From assembly GCA_028280945.1 (NCBI GenBank), contig JANQKV010000037.1:1-64000 (forward strand): a DNA stretch of 64,000 nucleotides, written 5' to 3'. This document shows positions 1-9,267 of the stretch, one piece after another. This DNA comes from Opitutaceae bacterium. Lineage in GTDB: Bacteria; Verrucomicrobiota; Verrucomicrobiia; Opitutales; Opitutaceae. The notes under the pieces were generated by a model, which saw nothing but the letters and a program-made list of their open reading frames with translations, searched no databases and had not been told where the DNA came from. A program made the position numbers and the translations under genes. The first letter of the stretch is position 1. Every line of letters begins with the position of its first letter.

Positions 1-3000
1 AAACGCTGCTTGATCCGGCCGTCGTCATCGATGTCGGTGAATTTGGAGAAGGCGATGTTGAGTCCATTGGAACCGCGTTCTATCACGGTCTCAAGCCGGT
101 TGTCGGTGCGGTAGCCCAGCAGGCGCTTCGTCCCGTTGGGCCGGTCGATCTGGGTAAGCCGGCTGGCGTTGTCGTAATGATAGGTTGTCACGCGAAAGCC
201 GTCGGTAACGGTTCGTAGTCGGCCAAAATCATCGTAGCCGTAGGTCACCGTCTTCGCTCCGCCGGGATACACGATGGATTTAAGCCGGTCGTCCTCGTGG
301 TAAGTGTAATGGATCGTATTGCCTTCGCCGTCCTGATACTCTCGAAGTCGGTTCAATTGGTCGTAGGCACGGTAGGAGGTGCGGGTGGTGCCGGAGATGG
401 TCTCCGCTACGTTCTTGGGGAGTCCGTTGGCCCAGTAATCCCGAGTGACGCTGCCCACTCCATCGGAGATGGCCAGCGGACGGCCCTCGGCATCAAAGGA
501 GGTGATGTTGGTGATCTCGTTGGAGGCTTCGGTGATCTTGGCCACCAAGCCGCGCAAGTTTAGCTCGACGACATGGGATTTGCCAGTGGGGGTAGTGCGA
601 GTGACCTTGCGGTTGGCATCGTCATAAACGGTGGTGTAGTTCTTGCCCCGGCGGTTGTTGAGGTTGGTCTCTCGACCGTTTTTGTCGCGGGTGTAGGTGA
701 CGGTCTTGTTGAGGGCATCAGCCCATTCTTTCATCCGGCCGGCTTTATCGAACGTGGTGCTTGTGGTGTTCAGCAGGGGAGAGGTCACATCGGTCACGTT
801 GCCGTCGGCGTCGTAGGTAAAGTTGGTGGTCTTGCCCAAGGGATCCTTGGTCCAAATCCGCCGGAGGGCCTTGTCGTAGCCGTGCTCAACGACCGCTCCG
901 TTGGCATCGGTGGATTTCCAGAGCAGGTTTCGGTCGTCGTATTGGTTGGCCAGCACGGTGACTTGGGCAGAGCCACGCTTGATGGTGAGGAGGTGCCCAA
1001 GGGCATCGTAGGCGTAATCGGTCGTGCGGCCGGAAGCATCCACCGTATAGTCCACTGCCCCGGAGGCGTCATAGACGGTCTGGTCGACCGCCTGGGTGTT
1101 GTAGGTGGTCGAAGTAGGATCGGTGCTGTTATACCAGCGCTTGGTGTGGGTAAGCCGGCGCCGGTCGTTGTATTCAAACGTGGTCTTCTCCGAGCGCCGC
1201 CCGATGATTTCCTCCACGTCACCTCGGGAATTGTAGGTCATGGTCGTAGTGCCTCCGACCGGGTGGGTGATGGTCCGGGCGTTGCCATAGCTGTCGAAAT
1301 TACTGAAGGTGGTGGCGGAGGAGTCGGCGGGGGTCAGCAGGGAAGTTATGCGCCCGGTTCCGTCGTAGCCAAAATCCGTCACCAGGCCGCCGGGGGCAGT
1401 AATGGTATCGACGCTGTGCTGGGTGGTGTAGGTGATGACGGTTTCGTTGCCCTCGAAATCGTAGATCTTCCACGGTCTTTGCTCGCTGTCGGGCACGATG
1501 GAGCGGATATCGCCCAACGGATTCTTCTCCTGGGTGAGAACGTGGTGGGCGTTGTAGGTGTATTCCCAGAGACCCACCCGGGGGGTAATCATCCCCACTG
1601 TGCGGTCCCGGCCGTCGTAAAGCCATGAAGTGGTGTTGCCTTCCCCATCTATATGACGCACGCGGCGATATTTTTCGTCGAAGTGAGTCCACATCAGGTT
1701 GCCGTCGGCATCCGCCTCCCGCGCCATCCAGGGCGCGTAGCCGATCTCAGTCTCCTTGGACGCGACACCTTGGGGACGCTGGATATTAACCCGATCGAAG
1801 ACGTCGTAGTCGTTTTCGACCACCGTGCGATTGAGGGCATCCTTGACGCGAGTGACCCTGCCCAAAGTGTCAGCCTCAAAGGTCATGGCATAGGACTCGG
1901 GGCCGGTGATAGTGATATCGTTTACGCTGCGGCTGTAGGTAACGGTCCGCCCGGTGCTGTCGGTCACGGTCGACAAGGCGTCACCCGAGTAGGCAAAGGT
2001 CAGGGTGCGGTTGTAGCGATCCGTAACCGTCTGCAGTTTATTACCGGAATAACTAAGGGTCAGGGTATTGTTGTAAGGATCAGTGACCGTGGTCGCCTTG
2101 CCGTCGTTGGCCCGGAATGTAATTTCATTGCCGTGGCGAAACTCGAGGGTGTGAACTCCAGTGGTCTCGTTAAGCGAAAGAGTGATCGGCAGGCTGGAGG
2201 ACTGCATGAAGTCACCGTCGGGCAATCGGTCGAACTGAATGCGGCGTTCGCCGAGGGAAACGAGGCGTTTGGAGTCACGCAGGTGGCGGGCAGCAGCAGC
2301 GGTAGCGCAAGCGCGCAGAGCCACGTCTTTCGCGGTAGGACTGGCGGCGGCCGTATCAAGCAGGTATTGCAGCATCACGATCTGAGGGGCGAGCTCCGCT
2401 ACGGAGGCACGCCGCAGATCGGCTGCTGTGGACGGTAAGGTCGTGACAGATAGATCATAGCTGTGGGTCCACCCATCTCCGATCCCAGCTACATCCTTGC
2501 CGAGCCTCGCCGAAGAATAGTGGTTTGTAAATTCTATGCCATCCGGCCCGGAGTTTGAACCTAACGTCAGACCTGGCACATCATAGAGGAAGGATCCATT
2601 TGTTAAATCAACGGGATCTGCGGCAGTCGGGGGCTCGACCCCGTCCGGTGAATTGGTGTCCGTGTCATTAACGGATGTTTCGGTGACGTCCTCAGGGGTG
2701 GTTCCAGTATCTGGTGAGTTCCCTCCATTTAAACCTCCATCAATTAAATAAGCACCGCCCGCTCGCCATCCCGTGGAACTGAATTCAGGGACCACGTACG
2801 CGCCCCCTCCCGTGAGGCCGTTGCCATCATAAATAGCGTTTGAAAGCTCACTTGGAACGTAAGCCCACTTGTTGTTGTCCTGCACCGAGCTTTGCACCGA
2901 ACTAATCAAGCCATTAGCTTCACCAGAAACTCTCTTAATTTCAGTATCCCAGTTGCCAGCGGTAAGCCGGATAATCTTAGCCCCATTACGCAAGGCCGAC

Positions 3001-4826
3001 TCCAACACCGCCACTGTAGAGTAAGCAGTCACCCCAGTGGCCTGCTCCAAAACCAGGTGCTCCGTCGCAGATGCCCAATAATGAGCAGCATCCATGGCAG
3101 CAACCCTCTTTTCATCCCCAATAGTCTGCGAGAGGTTGCCCCTCATAAGTCGAGTTGTAACGAAGTTAGCCACTCCGTCGACGGTCCAAGCGCTTCCCGT
3201 ATATCTATACAGGGCGATGTTTGCATCCATAGCCAGATAAACATCGGACAGTGCTCCCGATATCTGCCTAACCATTTGATTATGTTGATAGCGCTCTAAA
3301 GATAATACGCTAAGTGTGCTATCGACTGATGCGGTGCTATCCGGATCAATCGCCGACTCCTTAGCTTGGAGCTTTCTGGCATATTCTATTCGACCTGAGG
3401 AATTAACAAAACTATTTGCGCCTATAACAATTCTACCGTTTCGATTAGAAATGGTCTTAGTTTTTACCGATTCGGATGAGGGTGCGGTCGGAAAAGTAAC
3501 TCCAATCTCCAAATTCAACTCGTTCTGATTTGATGTAAAACCACCTTCAGAAAGGATGCTACTGCCACCATTACGATAAAGATGTGCTTTTCCGTTTCCA
3601 TCAAATCCGATGGCCAAAATATCATCGGCGAGGTCACACCAGTTGATTGAAGTATCGCTAGTGCCCAACCGAATTCGTATCACCTGAGCTCGCGTAGCAG
3701 GAATTTCTGTTTGCGGGGTGTAACCAGAGTAACCCGTATTACTAATAACGGGCAAAGATCCTGCTCCGTCTTCATCCAGAACAGGGATTCCTAGGATTTC
3801 CCGAATGGACTTTTCGGTATGGTTTGCGGCAGCGTTTAACGAATAGTTTGCAATAATATTGCGCACATCATTCTGCATGCTGTCCACAAGAGCGGAGGTA
3901 GTGCTATAACTATCGCCCGATACGGTTCCTCCGGCAGCATTTGTGATGGATGTTGAACTGTATCCAGAAAACATACTGGCAACCTCAATTCGCGAAGAAC
4001 GCGAGGTTGCTTTATAAGCCGGATCCAAGTGATATGAATTGCCGTCAATGGTCAATTGAACCCATATCCGTTTTTTTCGAACTGAGTTTGCACCTACTGC
4101 CGTGCCCCACCGCAACCCGAGAGCAATCAAAGTATCCTCAGTATTATACACATCCCACCCGAGCCAATCTTCAAGTTGCTGATCCGTATACTCCTTGTAG
4201 CCCTCGTGATATTCAATATCACTTTCCGGCACACCCGATAATTTAAGCAATGAAACTAATAGAGCACATTGATCGTAGTCATTGCCTTGCATTTCGACTG
4301 CCGTAACATGCGCACCTTGGCGAAGTCCATAGTAAGGCACATATTCAACGTTGGTTTTTACCCAATTGAAGATTTGCAATGGATCATAGTTTAAACCCCA
4401 GGCGATTTCCGCCAAAAAGTCGGTTGATTGTTCACCCAAGCCCAAGGTCGGAGCACTTTGAGAGGTGGCTACGGTAACAGTTTCAGTTTCCGCCATGGCG
4501 TAAGCCACGGTCGGAACGCCTGTCATCTTGGCTGAGGTCTTGGGGGGCTTACGGACCCAGTCACGTTTCCGCATTGGCTTGAGTTGGTTTCGACCAAAGG
4601 CGGGCGGCGCAATGTTCTCGGTGGTGGGATTACGCAGACGGCCGCGTTGTTCCAGCTCGGTGCGCCACTTACTGCCCGGGGTCCAATCAACCTGAACCGT
4701 CTCGTTTAAGTCATTGCTCGCTGAACGCTCAGCTTGAGCTTGAAGGTCCAGCCCGGCCACCATCAAAGCAAAACCCAACCCCATAGCTTTAACCGATGAG
4801 TGAGAGAGGAAATCTAGATGCATCAT
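1..4826 (-). CDS. Transglutaminase-like domain + RHS/YD-repeat protein (partial, C-terminus beyond window)
   Basis: Own translation of the minus frame (codon high coordinate = 2 mod 3) is open in every segment checked from ATGATG at 4826 to position 1. Transglutaminase-like segment QGAHVTAVEMQGNDYDQCALLVSLLKLSGVP at about 4210-4320, followed by many YD repeats (e.g. TDRYNRTLTFAYSGDALSTVTD, YDGTGRITSL, YDALGHLLTIKRG). Not in ORF track because no stop occurs in the window. Confidence 0.92.
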   Translation of the reverse strand, partial: MMHLDFLSHSSVKAMGLGFALMVAGLDLQAQAERSASNDLNETVQVDWTPGSKWRTELEQRGRLRNPTTENIAPPAFGRNQLKPMRKRDWVRKPPKTSAKMTGVPTVAYAMAETETVTVATSQSAPTLGLGEQSTDFLAEIAWGLNYDPLQIFNWVKTNVEYVPYYGLRQGAHVTAVEMQGNDYDQCALLVSLLKLSGVPESDIEYHEGYKEYTDQQLEDWLGWDVYNTEDTLIALGLRWGTAVGANSVRKKRIWVQLTIDGNSYHLDPAYKATSRSSRIEVASMFSGYSSTSITNAAGGTVSGDSYSTTSALVDSMQNDVRNIIANYSLNAAANHTEKSIREILGIPVLDEDGAGSLPVISNTGYSGYTPQTEIPATRAQVIRIRLGTSDTSINWCDLADDILAIGFDGNGKAHLYRNGGSSILSEGGFTSNQNELNLEIGVTFPTAPSSESVKTKTISNRNGRIVIGANSFVNSSGRIEYARKLQAKESAIDPDSTASVDSTLSVLSLERYQHNQMVRQISGALSDVYLAMDANIALYRYTGSAWTVDGVANFVTTRLMRGNLSQTIGDEKRVAAMDAAHYWASATEHLVLEQATGVTAYSTVAVLESALRNGAKIIRLTAGNWDTEIKRVSGEANGLISSVQSSVQDNNKWAYVPSELSNAIYDGNGLTGGGAYVVPEFSSTGWRAGGAYLIDGGLNGGNSPDTGTTPEDVTETSVNDTDTNSPDGVEPPTAADPVDLTNGSFLYDVPGLTLGSNSGPDGIEFTNHYSSARLGKDVAGIGDGWTHSYDLSVTTLPSTAADLRRASVAELAPQIVMLQYLLDTAAASPTAKDVALRACATAAAARHLRDSKRLVSLGERRIQFDRLPDGDFMQSSSLPITLSLNETTGVHTLEFRHGNEITFRANDGKATTVTDPYNNTLTLSYSGNKLQTVTDRYNRTLTFAYSGDALSTVTDSTGRTVTYSRSVNDITITGPESYAMTFEADTLGRVTRVKDALNRTVVENDYDVFDRVNIQRPQGVASKETEIGYAPWMAREADADGNLMWTHFDEKYRRVRHIDGEGNTTSWLYDGRDRTVGMITPRVGLWEYTYNAHHVLTQEKNPLGDIRSIVPDSEQRPWKIYDFEGNETVITYTTQHSVDTITAPGGLVTDFGYDGTGRITSLLTPADSSATTFSNFDSYGNARTITHPVGGTTTMTYNSRGDVEEIIGRRSEKTTFEYNDRRRLTHTKRWYNSTDPTSTTYNTQAVDQTVYDASGAVDYTVDASGRTTDYAYDALGHLLTIKRGSAQVTVLANQYDDRNLLWKSTDANGAVVEHGYDKALRRIWTKDPLGKTTNFTYDADGNVTDVTSPLLNTTSTTFDKAGRMKEWADALNKTVTYTRDKNGRETNLNNRRGKNYTTVYDDANRKVTRTTPTGKSHVVELNLRGLVAKITEASNEITNITSFDAEGRPLAISDGVGSVTRDYWANGLPKNVAETISGTTRTSYRAYDQLNRLREYQDGEGNTIHYTYHEDDRLKSIVYPGGAKTVTYGYDDFGRLRTVTDGFRVTTYHYDNASRLTQIDRPNGTKRLLGYRTDNRLETVIERGSNGLNIAFSKFTDIDDDGRIKQR

Positions 4827-4851
4827 TTAGAGAAATATTTTGAGGGTTCCG

Positions 4852-7800
4852 TTATTTCGCATTGCCAGCATCATCATAGCTGTAGCCCCGCTCCGGACTG
4901 CTTTTAAGCTGCCCGTTCTTGTCGTAATCGTAGTTTTGCGTATTTCCCGAAGACACATCCGTATCATCATTCGGATCCAATCCAGCCTCATACTCGAGTA
5001 GGTTGGATGCGCCGTCGCCGTCAGGGTCTCCCTCGGCTCCGTTGACACCATTCGGATCATTGGGGTCCAAACCGTGTTGGATTTCCCATGAATCCGGCAG
5101 TCCGTCCGAGTCTGAATCCCCATCCGGGATTTCAGTCGTAAAATCCCATACCGAACTGGCAGTGGATCCGTAGGCATTTACGGCGACCACTTTCCAATAA
5201 TACGTGGTGTTCATCACCAGTTCGCCCGGTGGGTCATAGCTGGTTCCTGACGGAACCGAAACGGCTGAATTGTTGTCCGGATTTGGATCGGTGCCAAAAT
5301 AGACATTATAAGACGTGGCGCCCGGGGCTGGACTCCATGAAACGGCACTGCTCAAGGAGACACTGAGACTACCATCGGAAGGACTGGGACCACTTGGTGC
5401 CGAAGGAGGCACCCCTATTGTGGTAAAGCTCCAGACCGGACCGGACGTGGAACCGTAAGCGTTTTTGGCCACCACCTGCCAATAATAGACGGTTTCCGGC
5501 TGCAGGTCCCCAGCTGGGTCGTAAGTGGTCCCCGAGGGAACTGAAACCGCCGGGTTGGTTCCCGGATCCGAATGGGTTCCAAAGTAAACGTCATATGACG
5601 TGGCGCCGGTGGCTGCACTCCACGAAACGGCACTGCTCAACGCCACATCAAGGCTGCCGGCGGCAGGACTGGGGCCACTTGGTGCTGATGGAGGAGCCCC
5701 CGTCGTAAAGCTCCAGACCGGGCCAGACGTGGAACCGTAAGTGTTCTTGGCCACCACCTGCCAATAATAGACGGTGCCCGGCTGCAGGTTCCCCGGCGGG
5801 TCGTAAGTGGTCGTGGTTTGGTTGCCTATGAGCTCGCTGGAGTCCGGGGTGGCATCCGTGCCAAAATACACATCATAGGATGAAGCCCCACTGGCTGCAC
5901 TCCATGAAAGCACGGCATCCAACAAAACATCGGAGCTGCCGCTGGATGGGCTCGGTCCACTTGGTGCTGACGGGGGCAGGCCGGTGGTAGTGAAGCTCCA
6001 GACCGGTCCCGGGTTGGAACCAAAGGCATTTTTGGCCACCACCTGCCAATAATAAACGGTTTCCGGCAGCAGGTCCCCTGTAGGATCGAAGCTGGTCGTC
6101 GACTGGTTGCCTACAAATTCGCCGGCATCCGGGGTCGAATCCGTGCCAAAATACACATCATAAGACGTGGCGCCAACGGCTACATTCCACGATACGGCAC
6201 TGCTCAATGCCACATCGATGCTGCCATTGGTTGGATTGGGGGCGCTTGGCACCGAGGAGGGAGGCACTCCGGTTGTGGTAAAGCTCCAGACCGGCCCTGA
6301 GGTGGAGCCGTAGGCATTCTTGGCCACCACCTGCCAATAATAGACGGTTTCCGGCAGCAAGTCCCCTGCTGGGTCGTAGCTGGTCGTCGCCTGGTTGCCT
6401 GCAAATTCGCCAGCATCCGGGGTGGCATCCGTGCCAAAATACACATCATAAGACGTGGCACCATTGGCAGCGCTCCATGAAACGGCACTGCTCAACGCCA
6501 CATCAAGACCACCGGAGGCAGGACTGGGCGCACCCGGGGCTGAAGTAGGAGGCACCCCGGTCGTGGTAAAGCTCCAAACCGGACTCGAAACTGGAGTTGT
6601 CGAGGTGTTCTTCGCAACGATCTGCCAATAGTAAGTCGTCAGGGGAGCGAGATCTCCGGGAGGGTCGTAGCTGGTGCCGGTCTGACTGCCGATAAATTCA
6701 CTGCTATCCGGGGTCGAATCAGTCCCAAAATAAACGTCGTAGGAATCCGCTCCGGCTGCGGCGGCCCACGAAATCGCCTGGGTAAACGGCCGGCCCGTGC
6801 TTCCGCTGGCGGGGTTGGGTGAACCCGGCGCATTGGGAGGCGTCTCTTCCATCCAGAGGCTCACGGTTTTGTTATGGCTCAATGGCGGACTTCCATCGTC
6901 CGTCACGGTCAGCTTGATCGGGTAGGTGCCCGTTACTGCATACGTATGATTAACGCTTACACCGCTCCCGGTGTTTCCATCACCAAACGTCCAGGCATAA
7001 GTCAGGTTGTCCCCATCGGGATCAGACGACGAAGAGGCATTGAGTGAAACTTGAAGATAATTCCGAGAGTAGGTAAACGCTGCGGTCGGCGCTTGGTTGG
7101 GTACATCCTGGATAGTAACAACATGGTTTTGGTTAGCCAATGTAGAATTTCCAGTGGAATTTCGAGAGACATCGCTATAACTCGCACTGAAGGTGACAGT
7201 GGCCGGTCCATTGTCAGATGTATTAACCTGAGTGCTAAACCAACCTGCAGACATAAAGGCCCCGTTTTTGTAAAGCGTAACGCGGGGAAGATGCGCGGAG
7301 TCCACGGCTACAGCTATATTGTACGTTGTGGCATGCGGAGCAGAAGTGGTGCCGGTCCACAGGTAGGAAACTGAGCGATAGGAAGCGCTGGCTGTTCCAT
7401 TGCCACTTCCCATCGTGAAAGTCGAATTTGGTTCGTGCAGATTGTTGATCGAACCCGAGCCTCCAACACTCCACGCATTAAAAACTTGGTTCTGCGCCGG
7501 GTTGTTCGCGGAAATCGAAACATTCGAACCGGCAGGATAATTGCCGCTGCCACTCCCGGAATAGACCGTCAGCTTGGGTTGAACCGTAACTTGGTATGAA
7601 GTATTAAAGTTAACTCTCAATTCGCCCACTCCGGGGTCTGTATGGTTACCCGCGTGGGAACTGTCAGCCAGTTGGCCCACGTAGAATGTGTAACTGTCGG
7701 GAGCATTTGGGGTCCATGGGGCGGACCCCCAGTTGGTTTGACCTACCACCGCAAATACCTTGGTGCCGCTGCCGTTGGTGGGAGGCGCGGATATGGAAGG

Positions 7801-8217
7801 AGCCCACGCCACCCCTTGGGAAATATTGAAATAATTTGAACTGGTGGGATCTGTCATCGGTGCTTTTACCACCGTGATCGTATAGGGAGAGCCGTTTACT
7901 TGGAGATTGCCGACGATGGGATCAGTCACGTTCCCGTGGTGGGAAGAGTCCGCCAACTGCCCAACATACATTGTGTAAGCGCCCGGGGCTGTGGGAGTCC
8001 AAGGTGCTGAACCCCAGTTGGTATAACCGGCAATGGCAAAAACCTTTGCTCCGGTCCCATTGCTGGGCGGAGCTGAAATCACAGGGCTGAAACTACTCCA
8101 TGCGGTAACTGTTGCATTGGAACTGGTCGGATTGACCATCGGGAGGGTCGCACCGAGTGTTTGCATCAACCCAAACACCGGGACCAAATACTTGGTAAAA
8201 CGAAGGGCTCTTTTCAT
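4852..8217 (-). CDS. Exported PKD / fibronectin-III-like repeat protein with TSP3-like DxDxDG linker and terminal YD motif
   Basis: 1121-aa ORF. N-terminal hydrophobic segment, two related about 95-aa N-terminal modules (TNWGSAPWTP..YVGQLADSSH), PKD motif (DPDGDNLTYAWTFGDGNTGSG), six SYDVYFGT...YYWQVVAKNAYGSTSGPVWSFTT repeats, DSDSDGLPDSWE, C-terminus NYDYDKNGQLKSSPERGYSYDDAGNAK. Confidence 0.9.
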   Translation of the reverse strand: MKRALRFTKYLVPVFGLMQTLGATLPMVNPTSSNATVTAWSSFSPVISAPPSNGTGAKVFAIAGYTNWGSAPWTPTAPGAYTMYVGQLADSSHHGNVTDPIVGNLQVNGSPYTITVVKAPMTDPTSSNYFNISQGVAWAPSISAPPTNGSGTKVFAVVGQTNWGSAPWTPNAPDSYTFYVGQLADSSHAGNHTDPGVGELRVNFNTSYQVTVQPKLTVYSGSGSGNYPAGSNVSISANNPAQNQVFNAWSVGGSGSINNLHEPNSTFTMGSGNGTASASYRSVSYLWTGTTSAPHATTYNIAVAVDSAHLPRVTLYKNGAFMSAGWFSTQVNTSDNGPATVTFSASYSDVSRNSTGNSTLANQNHVVTIQDVPNQAPTAAFTYSRNYLQVSLNASSSSDPDGDNLTYAWTFGDGNTGSGVSVNHTYAVTGTYPIKLTVTDDGSPPLSHNKTVSLWMEETPPNAPGSPNPASGSTGRPFTQAISWAAAAGADSYDVYFGTDSTPDSSEFIGSQTGTSYDPPGDLAPLTTYYWQIVAKNTSTTPVSSPVWSFTTTGVPPTSAPGAPSPASGGLDVALSSAVSWSAANGATSYDVYFGTDATPDAGEFAGNQATTSYDPAGDLLPETVYYWQVVAKNAYGSTSGPVWSFTTTGVPPSSVPSAPNPTNGSIDVALSSAVSWNVAVGATSYDVYFGTDSTPDAGEFVGNQSTTSFDPTGDLLPETVYYWQVVAKNAFGSNPGPVWSFTTTGLPPSAPSGPSPSSGSSDVLLDAVLSWSAASGASSYDVYFGTDATPDSSELIGNQTTTTYDPPGNLQPGTVYYWQVVAKNTYGSTSGPVWSFTTGAPPSAPSGPSPAAGSLDVALSSAVSWSAATGATSYDVYFGTHSDPGTNPAVSVPSGTTYDPAGDLQPETVYYWQVVAKNAYGSTSGPVWSFTTIGVPPSAPSGPSPSDGSLSVSLSSAVSWSPAPGATSYNVYFGTDPNPDNNSAVSVPSGTSYDPPGELVMNTTYYWKVVAVNAYGSTASSVWDFTTEIPDGDSDSDGLPDSWEIQHGLDPNDPNGVNGAEGDPDGDGASNLLEYEAGLDPNDDTDVSSGNTQNYDYDKNGQLKSSPERGYSYDDAGNAK
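5130..6835 (-). repeat. Six tandem Fn3-encoding repeats, about 282-291 bp each
   Basis: The block accacctgccaataatag and variants recurs at 5186, 5471, 5753, 6038, 6326 and about 6616, with matching protein repeats SYDVYFGTD...WQVVAKN. Confidence 0.9.
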
Positions 8218-8232
8218 CAGTATAGTCGGGGC

Positions 8233-9267
8233 TCAGGGTTGTGATCCAAATAACCGGTAGTCCTCCACTGCCTTTGGGGTAAGCGCTACCGCCACGATGA
8301 CTCCTGCGCTGTCCACCAAATAGGTCATTCCGGGCTGATTGAGATGGAGGGCGCTGCTTAACCGCATTTGCGGATCATCCTGGAGCAACAGCCCGGGCAG
8401 GTCATAATAGTTTGGTTTCCCTCGACCTCCTCCCCCTTGATCGCCATTTTCCAAGTTGATCCCTATCTGCTGCACTTGGGGATCCAGGCGCTCGGCCAGC
8501 GACTTTGCCATGAACTGGGACGAGGGGTCTTCACTCGACCAGGTGTAGACCACAACGGGAACGTTCGGCGTGAGCTGCCGAAGGGCAGCCTGGTCCTGTG
8601 GCCTCAAGAGTTGAGCCAGATTTTGGCCGATCAGCCCCAATCTGGCCTGCTCCGCCATCGCGGCTGTTTTGAGGTGTTGGGGGGTGTTTGCATTCGAGAT
8701 TACCTTCGACAGGATGGCTGACGCATCGACCGGCTCGCTGACGCGCGCGATGCCAATCAGGGATTCGAAGCCTGTCTCCCAGCTGGGAAACTCTTTGGAT
8801 ATACGCTCCGCTCCCTCTGCAAAAGCCTTGATGCGTTCTCCGTGCCCTCGGAACGGTCGTTGTTCGATGGCGGTGTTCTCGGCCGTCGCAACCACCTCTG
8901 CTCTGAGTTCAACCGGAACCGTGGTATCTGCCCTGACGCTCGCTACTGCGGCCTCCCGCCGACTCTGCTGCGACCGGTCCCCCGCCTTCCATGCTTTTAC
9001 CAGACTCAAAGCCTCGTAGGCGCGGGCCTTCGAAGCAGCGGAGTGTCCGGGGTTTTCCGAATAAAATCCCCGGAAATCATCAGCCAATGCGATTTCTCCC
9101 TCGGCCCCGCGCGGGGAATTATCCCTGGATCTCGGCTCAAGTTCTCCCCACCGCTGGTCAGGGGTCTTGGCGAGGTCGGACTGGGCCAAGAGAGCTGCCC
9201 CGGTTACAAAAAAGGCAAGCACCGCACCTTGAGTGCGGAAGAGTTTAAGAAATTGCTGAATTTTCAT
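8233..9267 (-). CDS. Exported thioredoxin-like protein lacking a CxxC motif
   Basis: Start MKIQQFLKLF with signal-like segment. C-terminal VPVVVYTWSSEDPSSQFMAKSLAERL..PGMTYLVDSAGVIVAV resembles a thioredoxin fold. 15-nt gap to the downstream gene. Confidence 0.65.
   Translation of the reverse strand: MKIQQFLKLFRTQGAVLAFFVTGAALLAQSDLAKTPDQRWGELEPRSRDNSPRGAEGEIALADDFRGFYSENPGHSAASKARAYEALSLVKAWKAGDRSQQSRREAAVASVRADTTVPVELRAEVVATAENTAIEQRPFRGHGERIKAFAEGAERISKEFPSWETGFESLIGIARVSEPVDASAILSKVISNANTPQHLKTAAMAEQARLGLIGQNLAQLLRPQDQAALRQLTPNVPVVVYTWSSEDPSSQFMAKSLAERLDPQVQQIGINLENGDQGGGGRGKPNYYDLPGLLLQDDPQMRLSSALHLNQPGMTYLVDSAGVIVAVALTPKAVEDYRLFGSQP

Noticed and set aside
573-2438. Plus-strand ORFs 573..1628 and 1653..2438
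   Set aside because: Antisense to the RHS gene; translations are low-complexity shadows of YD-repeat codons with no recognisable family.
5130-6835. Possible CRISPR-like repeat array
   Set aside because: Repeat unit is about 285 bp and encodes Fn3 domains in frame; no short repeat/spacer structure.
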